64,000 bases of DNA, from positions 2,613,928-2,677,927 of the forward strand of contig OX337235.1 in the NCBI GenBank assembly GCA_946965045.2. The letters run 5' to 3'. Source of the DNA: Epithemia pelagica (taxonomy: Eukaryota > Bacillariophyta > Bacillariophyceae > Surirellales > Surirellaceae). The stretch's first letter is position 1, and each line of letters opens with the position of its first letter. The notes beneath the pieces were generated by a model. It had not been told where the DNA came from, searched no databases, and saw only the letters and a program-made list of their open reading frames with translations. Shown in pieces: positions 30,754 to 41,903 of the stretch. A program made the position numbers and the translations under genes.

Positions 30754-31477
30754 GATATTGATGGTCTATTTCCCTCTGATCCAGGTCGCAACTGTGGAAT
30801 ATAGCGACCGTCGATGTGGTTTAGACAGCAGGGTCCATGGTATCCTGCATCGGTTGGATTTGCGATGATGTGTCCGAATGACGGTGTTTGTGGGGCTTAA
30901 ACGAATCCCGACATGTTCGCCAAGCACATCATAAGGTACCTACCGTAATTACGGTAGGTAGCTCGCCATTCGATAGGAGTAGCTTTTAAGGTGACCTAAA
31001 CGCCAAAGATAAGTTAATCTTAGGAGGAGATCATAGATCCATTGGGGTTGCTCAACATTGCAACCCATTCAATCAGCGTGAGGATAAATTCCTATCTATT
31101 GCTTCTTGTTGGGTTACATGGTTGGTCTCTGTACGATTTAGAAAGACGCGTATCAATACTATGTTTTTATTGCATGGAGTTGGGCAGGTTCGTGCGGACC
31201 TTGACAGTCCCCTTGACAACGAACAAAATGGCCCTCTTCCTCACGTATACATGCTGCTGAACAAAGCATTGAGCATCCGCGACAAAATGCCCCAGATTTG
31301 ACCGCATTATCGTGCTACTCGGCAAGAACTCACGTTGGACAATGGCCGAAATGGATGCACCTGAATTCTTTCATGCCCCAGAACCGGATTCCAGCATGCC
31401 ACGGTCGTGCCTCATTGCCATGGAGTTTGGTGATTCGAAACGGCGTCGCTTGGCTCACAACAATAGTACCCCCAACG
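30754..31477. other. Intergenic with a perfect palindrome
   Basis: 724 bp. It holds the promoter of the carrier-fusion gene and the 3' flank of the methyltransferase gene. The only structured feature is the 24-bp palindrome at 30937-30960. Confidence 0.45.
30937..30960. repeat. Perfect 24-bp palindrome
   Basis: Each half is TACCTACCGTAA / TTACGGTAGGTA with no loop, so the site reads identically on both strands. It lies 184 bp upstream of ATG 30753. It could be a dimeric regulator site or a relic of a small palindromic repeat family. Confidence 0.85.
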
Positions 31478-32872
31478 TCATGACTTGACGGACGAAGCTT
31501 CTTTCTGATCTTGTTGTCGTAGATATTCAAAGAGAATGACACTTCCACAAATTGCTGCATTCAAGCTTTCTATACCAGGTCGCATGGGCAAATGGACCGC
31601 ACGTATCTGCATCAAAGGCGATTCGGAAGCATGTTGCAGGCTGTCGCGAATTTCCAGACTCAAACCAGATCCTTCACTTCCAATCACGAGTGCCGCTGGA
31701 CCCTTGCACCAGTCCACATCATAATGCGGCAAACTGGGTCGAACAACCGATGTACAAGCTCGGCTTGTGTTGTCGTTCTTGTTGTTGTCATCCTGGTCGG
31801 AAGTCATCATGGTGGCCGCCCACACGTTCTCGACGCCCCGTTGATTCATTTGTTCCAGGGCCTCGGTCCACGACGCCGCCGTCGATATGGGAACGAGAAA
31901 GGTTGCCGTCATGGCAGATCGAATGGCTTTCGGATTCCATACATCACAACAGCCCGGCAACAAGATAACACCAGCCACACCGGTCGCCACGGCTGTTCGC
32001 AACAAGGTTCCCACGTTGCCAGGATCCGAAACACCATCCAATATCAAATATAACATGGACGTGGGATCATTCTCCGTCGATATAGATGAATCTCGCTGGT
32101 TTGGCTTCGGTAGTTCCCAATGCGGAATACGTGCAACGGCCACAATCCCTTGCGGCGTCACAGTATCCGAGCACGTCGCAAGCACCAATGGGGTAACCGT
32201 GTGAATCGTACAAGACGACGCCTTGACAGAGCGAGTGGTGTCGCAAATATTTTGTATTTCAGAAAGGAATTCATCTTCTTTTCCTTCCTCCACTAGAATG
32301 GTATCCAACAAGTGTTGTGTTTGAGGATTTCCCAGAAGATCCAGAATGATTCGGGGTCCTTCCACAACCGTTTGTCCTTTTTCCATACGAGTTTTCCGTT
32401 TCTGTAGCAGCGCTTTGATTCTTTTCACTGTGGCAGATTGCACGGAAGATATCAAATCTGGGTTGGTGACAATGCGGATCCTATCACGCGGAACCATGGA
32501 GGAGGCGTCGTATTCCTTGTCCGATGATGGAGAAGACGACAGGATGCAAAATCTCCTTCGAGTCCATGGACCAATTATCATTGCCATATCACCACTGAGG
32601 CTAGGATTCATTTTTGTGGCCATCCTACTGCAGCTCATGCGACCAACGGGAAAGGTTCTTCCATGGTCTTGCCAAGCGTAGAAGCCACGAACATGGCCCA
32701 CACCGAACAAGCCTTGCTGTAGCATTCGGCCACTACCTGGTGGAAAGTGGGATGCCGTCGTTACAGCAGTGAATGCTGCAGTCTTCATGATGAAAAGGCA
32801 CAAGGGTGTAGCTGTACTTGGAATAGCAAACAAAAGGACTCGTCGTATCCAACATGTCAAGAACCCATTCAT
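31478..32872 (-). CDS. SpoU/TrmH-family RNA 2'-O-methyltransferase, probably organellar
   Basis: 464 residues from ATG 32872. The C-terminal half has the three SPOUT motifs: D-G-V-S-D-P-G-N-V-G-T-L-L-R-T (motif 1, also the SAM-knot start), L-V-I-G-S-E-G-S-G-L (motif 2) and L-P-M-R-P-G-I-E-S-L-N-A-A (motif 3). Upstream is the substrate-binding domain with a Lys/Arg-rich helix (K-R-I-K-A-L-L-Q-K-R-K-T-R). It uses SAM to methylate ribose 2'-OH in rRNA or tRNA. The hydrophobic, Ser/Thr-rich N-terminus suggests organelle targeting, with alternative starts downstream (M-K-T-A-A-F). An Asp/Asn-rich insertion lies before motif 2. The exact RNA substrate cannot be told. Confidence 0.88.
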   Translation of the reverse strand: MNGFLTCWIRRVLLFAIPSTATPLCLFIMKTAAFTAVTTASHFPPGSGRMLQQGLFGVGHVRGFYAWQDHGRTFPVGRMSCSRMATKMNPSLSGDMAMIIGPWTRRRFCILSSSPSSDKEYDASSMVPRDRIRIVTNPDLISSVQSATVKRIKALLQKRKTRMEKGQTVVEGPRIILDLLGNPQTQHLLDTILVEEGKEDEFLSEIQNICDTTRSVKASSCTIHTVTPLVLATCSDTVTPQGIVAVARIPHWELPKPNQRDSSISTENDPTSMLYLILDGVSDPGNVGTLLRTAVATGVAGVILLPGCCDVWNPKAIRSAMTATFLVPISTAASWTEALEQMNQRGVENVWAATMMTSDQDDNNKNDNTSRACTSVVRPSLPHYDVDWCKGPAALVIGSEGSGLSLEIRDSLQHASESPLMQIRAVHLPMRPGIESLNAAICGSVILFEYLRQQDQKEASSVKS

Positions 32873-33110
32873 CTTCTGGGAGATGCAACCAAAATCGGTG
32901 CGGTGACAGTCGACCGAGACCGATGGTCATGGTGATGGAAAACTAGAAAGCGACTCTAATGCGATATGATGGCGATTGACGAAAGATCCGTCCGACTCCG
33001 ATGCGTTCGAGAACACCTCACTCATGACATCATGTCAAAAGTCAAGACCAACGACACACTTCGCATCGTCTGTATCTTGACGTACAATAGACATATTGAT
33101 CAGTTGGACC

Positions 33111-34025
33111 ATGACGACAAGCATGGGGAAAACACTTCGGCTTTTATTGACACTCGCCGCATCTCATGTCTATCATGGTGCCTTGTCGTTGTCGTTAAAA
33201 CCCGCTACTTCTCGCAAAGAATTTCTCCATTCCTGTGTTCAGGCCACCGCCGTGCTTTCGACGACGACCAGCCTGGTTCAGCCAACGTATGCCGAAGCGG
33301 GAGCCGATACAATGGCTGAGTCGTTTGATGTCGACAGTTTTTTGCGGACCGGCATGGTAGCCCAACCCATGGGTGTATCCGGACAAGCAGGGAAAAGCCG
33401 ACCCGAAACCGGCGTTATATTGCGCGATGGCAGTGAAGTCTTTCGAGATCCCCGATCGGGCAGTGTCCTGGCAGAAATCATTGTCAAGGGAAGCGCGGGA
33501 CAAGAACAAAGTGGGGACGGAGTTCCAATTTTGGCCTCGTATGAATCTCCCTGGCCCCTTGCCACCGGCACGGTCTTTGATGTGGAGTGTCGCGATCCTG
33601 CCACTGGCGATGGTGTTTTCCTTGCCGTTACCAAAGATACCAAGGGCAAGGACTTGAGTCAGCTGCCGGACTCCTTTTTCGTGGATGATTTGTTTGCAAA
33701 AACGGGTCGTTTCTCGTTTTATGGGCAGCCTACCGATATCAAGGTGAAACAGGGCCAAATGGTCAACCAAGACAAGTACCGGACCTTGGATCTGAGTTTC
33801 TCCACCCTGTCGCAAAGTACACAAGCCGAAATACCTCGACGGGCCCGAGTGATTGCGACCATTCCGGAGGGCACACGACAAGCAGTCATGTTGGTGGCTT
33901 CTGCCTCGGCGAATCGATGGAAGAAGGGATCCGAACGAGAAATTGCCTCGGTTATTGACTCATTTCGAGCCATTAATGCTCCCCAAACCTCACTCAAAGT
34001 TCGTGGGAAAGAGAGACGCTCCTAG
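33111..34025 (+). CDS. PsbP-domain thylakoid lumen protein
   Basis: 304 residues from ATG 33111 (the frame extends upstream without ATG). The tripartite N-terminus has an ER-type signal (L-R-L-L-L-T-L-A-A-S-H), a transit-like stretch, and a second hydrophobic segment ending T-Y-A-E, consistent with import into the thylakoid lumen. The mature part reads as a PsbP fold, ending in the typical S-F-R-A near residue 290. PsbP family members stabilise the photosystem II oxygen-evolving complex or help assemble photosystems; this one is divergent and may be a PsbP-domain (PPD) protein rather than PsbP itself. It is divergent from the methyltransferase gene, with 238 bp between start codons. Confidence 0.7.
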   Translation: MTTSMGKTLRLLLTLAASHVYHGALSLSLKPATSRKEFLHSCVQATAVLSTTTSLVQPTYAEAGADTMAESFDVDSFLRTGMVAQPMGVSGQAGKSRPETGVILRDGSEVFRDPRSGSVLAEIIVKGSAGQEQSGDGVPILASYESPWPLATGTVFDVECRDPATGDGVFLAVTKDTKGKDLSQLPDSFFVDDLFAKTGRFSFYGQPTDIKVKQGQMVNQDKYRTLDLSFSTLSQSTQAEIPRRARVIATIPEGTRQAVMLVASASANRWKKGSEREIASVIDSFRAINAPQTSLKVRGKERRS

Positions 34026-34749
34026 AATGTCCCATTTTTCTAATACTATTTGTAATTTGTAATAGGTTGCACTGCCCGTATTGCACACACTACCACGGAA
34101 TTGCTTTTGCAATGCCGTCATCAAGTCATAATAGGTAGTTTCATTGAGACAAAATGTCTGCTGCTTGTTACTCCTAATGCTACAGAAGAGTCATCGTCCG
34201 TCGCAGTAGAAGGTAAGCCGTGGATCATATGGATTGTGATACCTAGCATCGCAATCCATGTAGCAGTGTCATCTGCAGCACGATGACGCTCCCATGCCCA
34301 ATGCCCATGTCCATGCATATGCAATCTGACCTCTGACATCTGTTTCTGATTGCATTCAGTCCACGCGGCAACATTCCAGTTGACTATGGACACAACAGCT
34401 GTTGCTACTCATACCTCATAGTCTATTCTATTCCTCTCTCGAGTGAGGGTTAGTCAGACGCTTTCTGTTCCACGGAGTCATCCTTGTGTCGTGGGTGATC
34501 TCGATCCGCAACCGCTACGAAGTTAACATATTGGTGGATTTGATATTATTATCCCCGGTAATTCTTAGCGCTATTGTCATTCTTTCAGACGCGGTGCAAC
34601 TCTGATGACGTGTCCGTTCGACGTCAGCATTCAGCATTCATGTTTGAGTCAACTTCTCACAAAATCGAAAATCCAGACAAGCTTTTCTTTGATTGCATAA
34701 TTCAAATTCGCAACAAACAACAACAACCAGTACATCGTCTCGAAAGAAA
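34026..34749. other. Intergenic
   Basis: 724 bp between two plus-strand genes. It holds only short unsupported frames and a His/Pro-type low-complexity stretch (about 34285-34330). Probably the 3' UTR of the PsbP-domain gene and the promoter of the EF-hand gene. Confidence 0.45.
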
Positions 34750-35367
34750 ATGAAATTCCAACTGCTATTCACTCTGTGTTATCTTGCTGCACCATCATTT
34801 GCATTCACAGTGCAAGCAACACGATCACACAATTCAAGGCACTTCATGAGCACCACAGTGGACACCGACATGCTGACGCTGTCCGCAACCAATGAAGCGG
34901 AAGAAGTACAGCAGCCACAACCTGCCCAGAGAAGGACACCCAAGCAACCAGCCCATAAAGATGGGATCTTTTCACCACTCGTTCATTTGACGAAGAAGTT
35001 TCTTGGCGACAAAAAATTGAATGAAGTTCGAGCGAAAGCTATTTCGTACCACTCGGACGCCATCAAGAACTTTGTATCAACAGCAGACTCAAGCGTTGGA
35101 ATGTTCACGCTGAAGCTCCTTTTCAGGGTGGCTGACCAAAATGGAAACGGCCAGATTGAAGAGGAGGAATTAAAGGAGGCTATGGGAAAACTGGGCTTCA
35201 AATGGCTGAAGGAAAAGCAGATCCGGGGGATCTTTGAACGTGCCGGCGGAGCAGAGAAAGGATACCTCACGCTTGATGAATGGATCAGTGAAGCACCGAA
35301 GACACTAAAGACTAACTTGGTCAAGCTGGCCAAGACCAATGGTGGTGACCTGGGCTTCCTTGTGTAG
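34750..35367 (+). CDS. Plastid EF-hand calcium-binding protein
   Basis: 205 residues from ATG 34750, chosen because the signal peptide begins there (M-K-F-Q-L-L-F-T-L); the upstream extension lacks ATG. The peptide ends in S-F-A-F, an ASAFAP-like site with Phe at +1, which in diatoms marks plastid import. After a Gln/Pro/Lys-rich linker and a helix comes one canonical EF-hand loop (D-Q-N-G-N-G-Q-I-E-E-E-E) near residue 130. A second site (G-A-E-K-G-Y-L-T-L-D-E-W) lacks the first Asp and is degenerate. Likely a stromal calcium sensor. Partner unknown. Confidence 0.78.
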   Translation: MKFQLLFTLCYLAAPSFAFTVQATRSHNSRHFMSTTVDTDMLTLSATNEAEEVQQPQPAQRRTPKQPAHKDGIFSPLVHLTKKFLGDKKLNEVRAKAISYHSDAIKNFVSTADSSVGMFTLKLLFRVADQNGNGQIEEEELKEAMGKLGFKWLKEKQIRGIFERAGGAEKGYLTLDEWISEAPKTLKTNLVKLAKTNGGDLGFLV

Positions 35368-35742
35368 GGGCCTCAGGGCCTCAGGGCGACGAGGAACAAA
35401 CCATCGTACGTCCTACGACTGCTAAAAAATAGTGTCCGATAGATAATAGAGAGTAATTGCATTTAAGTTTCCTAGCTGCAACTTCATGTGAGACATCAAA
35501 TGGTTCCGTATATTTTTCCCTCCCTCTAGTATTCAATGTGCAACGTGAGGAAATCATCTAAGCACAAAGATAATTGAAAAGGTTTCAAGTGAAATGAACA
35601 TGCATCCAACATGGACAGCAAGTCTTGTGATATAGAAGCAGGGGGAAAGGCTCAAGTGAATCGCGACGTTGATTCCCACTACGATAGATTAGAGGTGCAG
35701 CTTTCAACAATTGCACTGTTTATTACTGATTCTCAAAGAAAG
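35368..35742. other. Intergenic, convergent 3' flanks
   Basis: 375 bp between convergent stops. No supported gene or repeat, apart from a small duplicated word (GGGCCTCAGGGCCTCAGGG) just after the EF-hand stop. Confidence 0.5.
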
Positions 35743-38700
35743 TTATCTCCCGTATGGCGACCGTCGTCGGACCCCATCCCCACGTTTACTCGGTGTGATG
35801 ATTATGTTCGGCGATCGCTGATAAATATCTATGGGTGGCTGCTGCTGACCCATCACACTACCTTCCCCCATCGACGCATTGGTCTGGACACCAGCTGGCG
35901 ACGACAGTCCAGGCGATCTCGTCGCTGACCCAAACACCTGAGAAGAAGAGGTTCCGTAGATCGAAGAGGATGCCGTTGGAGGGCCATGATGTCCAGTTGC
36001 CCCTGCCGAATAGTTCGTAGAGGGCGAAAAGAGACCATTCGTTGATTGGAAGTTGTTTGTTGGGCCATTCTGTGGAGGAAGTTGCTGTTGCGGACTGAAC
36101 AACGCAGCGCCGTTTTGTGCAGGAAATTGTTGTTGCTGTTGTGGACTAAACACCGTGATTTGGCCATGGAGTCCTTGCTCTCTCTCCGCTGCATTGTACA
36201 CAGGAGCATAAGTTGGGGCAGACAGGTATAATCTTACCAGAGCAGAAAAGACCATCAATACAGTGAACAGAGCGAGAATGACCAAAACGACAACCAACAC
36301 TGCCGACGGAAGGAAACTTTCCAACCAAATAACGAATTTGACTGTATTGCTCATCTCTTTGATTTCCGGACCCGGTACCTCGGGCTTGCATGTGTTATCA
36401 TCTAGGCTTGCACATACACTCTCGCAGATGGACATATCTGGTACTTTTTCTTTGCTACAATCACAAACGGGGCATTTTGGACAGGTCTTCGTAGCTGGTC
36501 GTTGACTCGCAACCTTCCTTCTCTCTTCGGCCAATGCGTTTTGGACTGCCTTATTGATTTCAGCATCTTTGTTCCGTACCATTTCACTGCGGATCTTCAC
36601 TTCCATGTCGGACAGGTCAACCTCCTGTACGACCACGTCCCGCCAAACCGTTTCTGCCTTGTTCCCTGAAGCATCCATAACATTATACGGTACTCTCCAC
36701 TGCAACATGGATGTTTGGACAGGGTCCCCAACAACAACTTGTTTCGATAGGTCCACCCTCCCTCGGAAAGTGTCATCGTAGGCTGTCACGCAATCACTGG
36801 CATTCGGTCGGACAACATCATGCGTTGCGCAAAGCTCTGCACCTGAAGTGCGTCGAATGATTGCGGCAACATCATCTCCATAATACTTTTGCTGTGCCGC
36901 TTTGAGATCCGCATCGTGGTCGACATGTTTCGACACCATAATCCCACTCAATGCACCGCACTGGGCTGTCCGGAATACTTTTGGATTGGGTCCATTCAGC
37001 TCAACTACTGGTTTGCTAGTGTCACTGCATCCTGTGCCACCGCCAAATCCGAAGGGAACGACCGCCTCATCGGAATTGAAGGAGAGACCGGAGAGGAACC
37101 CATCACCGGAGGTAAACTGAGGACACTGACAGGTATACGATCCAATCTTATTGACACATTTCGCACCAGCCTCTGTATCACACTTTGGAATTAGAACAGG
37201 GCATTCTTTCTCGTATTTTGCCCGATCGAGGCTACACTCATCGATGTCCTCAATGATGACACGACGAGTGAGTCGGACAAAAGATGGGGAAGTCCACGGA
37301 GTAGCAATCGTGTAATTGACGTGGAATTCACCAACTCTGGTCAAGCAGCCATAAGGCATTGGTATGCTGTAGGCAATCTTGAGCGACCGCATATACTCTT
37401 CTGCATTGGCATCCTGAATATCAACCGCATCTTCGGTGTAGATATCGCCCTGCTTCAATCGCAAGATGTGATCGCCATTCGGGTCGTTTCGTAATTTCAT
37501 TAATGGAGGACTCTCGTCTACGCAACCGTACTTCTCATGCATGACATAACCCGCTTTGCAACCACATTGCGGAGTATTGGACGCAGTCACAACACAAACC
37601 TCATGTTTTCCTGGCGCAAGAAGAAACAAGAACCGTAAGACTTCAAAAGTGCATGATGAGTCCGTGATCAAGTGTATATTAGCCACTCACCTCTGCAGGG
37701 AGGAAAGCCTGAACAAGCATCAACAATTGGTACAGTGCAATCACAGTAAAAGTTGTTCTTCATAGTTTCTTCAGTTGGAGTGACACCGTCAAAACGAACT
37801 TTAGGTTCTGGGTTCGGGTCAACCCCAGGACGACATTTGTGTCCATTTCCCATCATGTTTGTTGGACACTGACAGTCATAAGTGTTGGCGGTGTTGGGAC
37901 TTGCGTTGAGGACACAGCGGGCCCGATCGGCACAATCATTGTCGCTAGACGATGCACAGGGACTGGTCGGACACCGGAAACTGCTTCGACAAAGCATGGC
38001 GTCTTTGGTATTGGCACGTACAGGGCAGCACCCATGTGTGGAAGGCCTGGAAACACAGGAGCTGCGACTACTCGAATTGTACGCAACCTCCCAGGGACCT
38101 CGTTCTTCAGCTTGTAAGTCTACCCAAAATTGGTCATCCACCGTGGATCCCGCCAAGGACCGTGAATTGACCTGGCCTGTTTCTGCTTCACCATCCGTCA
38201 TTTTCGGACAAACACAATCGTATGATCCATTTGTGTTGACACAGAAAGAGGGCTTCTGACACTGGTGGCGGAGGGGATGATGGAGAGGAAGGGTACATTC
38301 ATTGGTGTCAAGAATCGTGAAAGGAACCTCAAAGCATTGGGAGACAACCTCCCTTCCCATATCGTCCTCAAATACTTTATCCTTCATATCATCCGGAAGA
38401 GCAGACGCCAATCTGGTAACTTCACACTTTACCAAATGCTCACCAACCTTTCCCTGTAGGTCATCCCCATGGTAGCCAACCTCCACATTTACAACCCCTT
38501 CCAAAACCTGATTGACGCGGGCTACAACAACTGGGAGCTGGCAACAGCAGCAAAACCAACAAATCACCAAGAGATCTCAGATCATCAGAACTTACAAACC
38601 CTCAATGATCCCGTCCCCAAACAATAAGCATTTTCACATGTCCCTCCATACCACATGAATGGGTTGCCAAAACCACTTACCACACCCGAAAGATCTCGGG

Positions 38701-38818
38701 GAGCTTCCTCTTGTGTATATGTCAAGGATCGCTTCAGACGCTCGCACGAAGGATTTGCCGCGGTTATCCTTCTCGCTGCAACCAAGAAAAGCCACAGCGA
38801 AGAGCTTAACTTCCACAT
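35743..38818 (-). CDS. EGF-domain single-pass membrane protein
   Basis: Three exons: 38818-38596, 38530-37691 and 37610-35743 (introns 65 and 80 bp, both GT-AG), giving about 976 residues. A signal peptide (S-S-L-W-L-F-L-V-A-A) is followed by a Cys-rich ectodomain. It contains two calcium-type EGF modules (T-N-E-C...C-V-N-T-N-G-S-Y-D-C and D-I-D-E-C...C-V-N-K-I-G-S-Y-T-C), a further Cys-rich segment, and an HYR/Ig-like region (Y-N-V-M-D-A-S-G-N-K). Then a Cys/Pro cluster, one transmembrane helix (V-L-V-V-V-L-V-I-L-A-L-F) and a Gln/Pro/Ser-rich tail of about 150 residues. Probably a surface or endomembrane receptor or adhesion protein. A second GTAAGT donor at 38680 joined to an acceptor at 38538 also keeps the frame, so exon 1 is uncertain. 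Confidence 0.75.
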
Positions 38819-39246
38819 TTACAACTCTTGGTTTGATAAATCGACCTCTTGTCCCTTTCACCTTCGTCTTGCGCCGATTCAAGTCGGCGTCTTCCAGAGA
38901 AAAATGTGTGGGCCCAAAGTTGCTCGTGACTGGATGGTGGCGATAGAGCTATGTGGTGGTCCTTTGCCCCTCTCTCTAGCTAGAGCCCCTACTCTTAGGA
39001 GTACTCATATTTTACCGCTCCAATATCCAATGCCGTACGGGAGTTCCACTTCTTGTGGTAACCTCATGAAGAGCAAATGGCTCTGGGAATAGGAAGGCGT
39101 ACGCTCTACTTAGGTTGGCTTGACGATTGGAATGGGACAAAAATAACCGAAACTAAGTATCATTAAAACCAACATGTCGGATGAGCTCAGATCCTGCCAT
39201 ACGTATGTTACCTTTCCCCACGGTCCACCGAGCCATGTTCCCCGAC
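38819..39246. other. Intergenic
   Basis: 428 bp between two minus-strand Cys-rich genes. No supported gene. A CT/TAG-rich stretch with small inverted words lies at about 38970-39020. Confidence 0.45.
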
Positions 39247-41002
39247 TCAGACATTGATTTGGGATGGAATTTCTTCGTACCCAGGGCGGCGATTCCAGAA
39301 GCAGCGCTGAATCACACAGCACAAGACAATAACGCCAACGAGGATAGCGGCAATGGTGATGATCCCACTCGTTTCCTTGGCCTTGGTCGCAAGTTCCTCA
39401 GTAACTGTGGCTTCGTCCGTGCACGTGAAATCCCAGCTACAGTGACCCGAAGCGCAGTCGGAACGCTCATTGCAGGAAGCACCATTGGCAAGTTTCGCCT
39501 CACAGATGGGAGGGTTCAAACCTTCACAACGACCCGAAACGCATTCCGAGTTAATGTTACAGGAGCACTGATCACCCATCAATCCATCAGCGGTTTCGGC
39601 ACAACGGAAACGCCAACTGCATGATCCAGACACACAGTCGGAATCTTCGTCACAAACCTGACAAGATCCAAGCTATGAAGCATAGAAAAGGCAGAGAACG
39701 TAAGTGGGTTGGTTTCACCAAGTGGTGTGGTGCAGAAATCATGATCGTACCTTAGGCGTACACATTCCAGAATCACAACGACCCGAGTCACAGTCGCTGT
39801 CACTGGCGCATTCCTCGCCCACGCAACGTTTCCACGAGAAACTTGTTTCGGCGGCACACTTCTGGGATTCGCATTCGATGTCCTCTGTGCAGAAAGATCC
39901 AGCAATGTAACCATTGTTTCGAATGGGGTACATTCCTGTGTCATTGTAGACCTCCATAATCTTGTTGATACGGTCGCCATATCCTGGGAATTCTTCGGTC
40001 CCAAACATGCTGTGGGCCTCCACTCCATTCACATTGAGAGGGGAAAAGTACTCTTGGGAGTCCAATCCGATGTAAGCAACACCACTGTCATCTCCTGAGA
40101 TCAAAATCATGTGTCCAAACTGAACAGCCCCAAGGGCAGGAACAAATGGCACTGGATCGTACGAGATGCCAAACGTAAGAGCTTTGGAATCTTTGGTGTT
40201 TACCCAGCGATACCAGCGGTCACTTGAGATCCGCTCACACGGCTCAAAAACGGCAGATGGCTGACCAAATGTAATCACATATGGATTGAGAGCTGCAAAC
40301 ACAACACCGGCAACTGCTGCAACCGCACCCCCTTGACTGTGACCAGTCAACACCACACATTCGTCCTTGTTGTCGCAGGTTTTCGCGCATTCACGAATGT
40401 CTGCTTCAAGTTCATCCTTGTAAGCTGGTTCCACAAAGCAGGAACACAAACAGCTAAGTGAGCAAATGCAGTCGCCCCCTTTGATGACTCCACAAACGAA
40501 CCATGTGAAAAAGCTCACTTACAAGTGCTGTAGGCCCTGACAAATCCAGATCTCGCTGTGCAGCAGGATGCTTCATCTGTATCTTTAGCGCAAATTTCTT
40601 CTGTACCAACCTCGAAATTTTGGGACCTGGAAGTTTGATGGTCAGAAAAGTTTCACTCATTCTCACTCTGCAAGAACAGCATATGTGGTCATTGGTCAAC
40701 TATCGACCGCTGTTGGTCTCTACTTACCAATCGTCCCAGGTGAGGGTGGTTCCACGAAAGACTCCAAAGCAATAACCAAAAGCTTTCACAACAAGACCTT
40801 GATCAGGCTCTTCATCGTAGAAATGAAGGTACTCCATGTCTTCGGTAGCTGGAGGGTCTTCCTCATAAGCCAATGCACTCAAGTAGGCAGAAAAGTTCGT
40901 AAGTTTCATTATATTGTTGCTGAGAACTACATCGTCCATTGCAAAAGCTTCTCGACAAAAGAGGGCTAGTGAGCAGAGAGCAGAAGCAGCAAGTACTTTC
41001 AT
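39247..41002 (-). CDS. Class 3 lipase with Cys-rich repeats and C-terminal membrane anchor
   Basis: Four exons: 41002-40728, 40626-40523, 40424-39751 and 39657-39247 (introns 101, 98 and 93 bp, all GT-AG and in phase), giving 487 residues. A signal peptide (A-A-S-A-L-C-S-L-A-L-F) precedes an alpha/beta hydrolase of the fungal-lipase/class 3 type. It has the nucleophile elbow G-H-S-Q-G, a following D-P-V-P (candidate catalytic Asp) and a later G-H-M (candidate His region). About 110 residues of short Cys modules of the form C-x-x-D-x-D-C-x-S-G-x-C follow, then a transmembrane helix (I-A-A-I-L-V-G-V-I-V-L-C-C-V-I) and a short basic tail. It should hydrolyse acyl esters outside the cell or in the endomembrane lumen, tethered to the membrane. 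Confidence 0.85.
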
Positions 41003-41903
41003 TTTGGCAAACAGATAATGACGCAATCTGAACAAAGTAAAGAAGGTACAGCGTCAATCGGAAATATGACGAGAAGATGAGGCCAATGATCAAAAGAGAA
41101 TCTTTTGAAAAAAATGTCGGATGCAGATCGCAAATATTGGGAATTGGGACTGGGCATACGCAATACGCACGCATGCCGAATACCAATAGGGTACTTCTTA
41201 TATTTCCCAGCGGGGGTGATTGAGTCCCGCAGGCCTCAGTATTAGAAAGATCTAGTCTGAGTAAGGGAAATTACTGCTGGGTATCCCTGCTTGGGCGAAA
41301 TACTTCCTACGCCTACAATATAATATACACATTACGTCTTATACTCGTAACGTAGTCTACCACGTGCATGAGGTACCTACTCACCAGAAAGAAATTACAC
41401 CCTCAAAGCCACCCCGCTAGGGAATAGCAAGGTACCGGTGTCTGGTTTCCCCCCCCCTAGCGGCCCAGGTCCACAGTACATGTGTCCCCAGTCCCCATCC
41501 CCAGCGAGGGGAAGATGGTCGAACTGCAATGATCGCTGGGGAATGATTAGGCCCATCAGTCAGTAGCGTCAGTAGACATATCTCACGTAGGTTGTCTGCT
41601 AAAACTGACAAAAATCTGGCAAGACAAAACGGACAAGACTACGGGAAAACAGACACTTTGAACCAGTCAGTCTTCCTGACGGCACGACTTAATCGAGGAC
41701 TTCCATCTCCTGCGGTGTCTACTAGCAACGGCGGGTTCCGCGAGAGCGAAAGAGCGAATGGATCAGAGAGACGAGAGTTGATGAGCAACGTTGACCAAGC
41801 GTTCGACTGCTAGCGTGTTGATGCATTCTATCTTATTTCTTTCGTGTTTTGTTGTTTGCAGGACCATTTCCTAGCAACAGCAAATCTCGATTACAACATC
41901 AAA
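41003..41903. other. Divergent intergenic region
   Basis: 901 bp between the lipase and HECT genes. It has TAC/GTA-rich low-complexity sequence at about 41270-41400, a C run (about 41450), and an intron-acceptor-like TTGTTTGCAG at about 41853-41862, so the HECT gene may have a spliced 5' leader. No supported ORF. Confidence 0.45.

Noticed and set aside
35611-35928. 105-residue plus-strand frame overlapping the 3' end of the EGF protein gene
   Set aside because: Most of it is antisense to the Gln/Pro-rich tail of a supported multi-exon gene.
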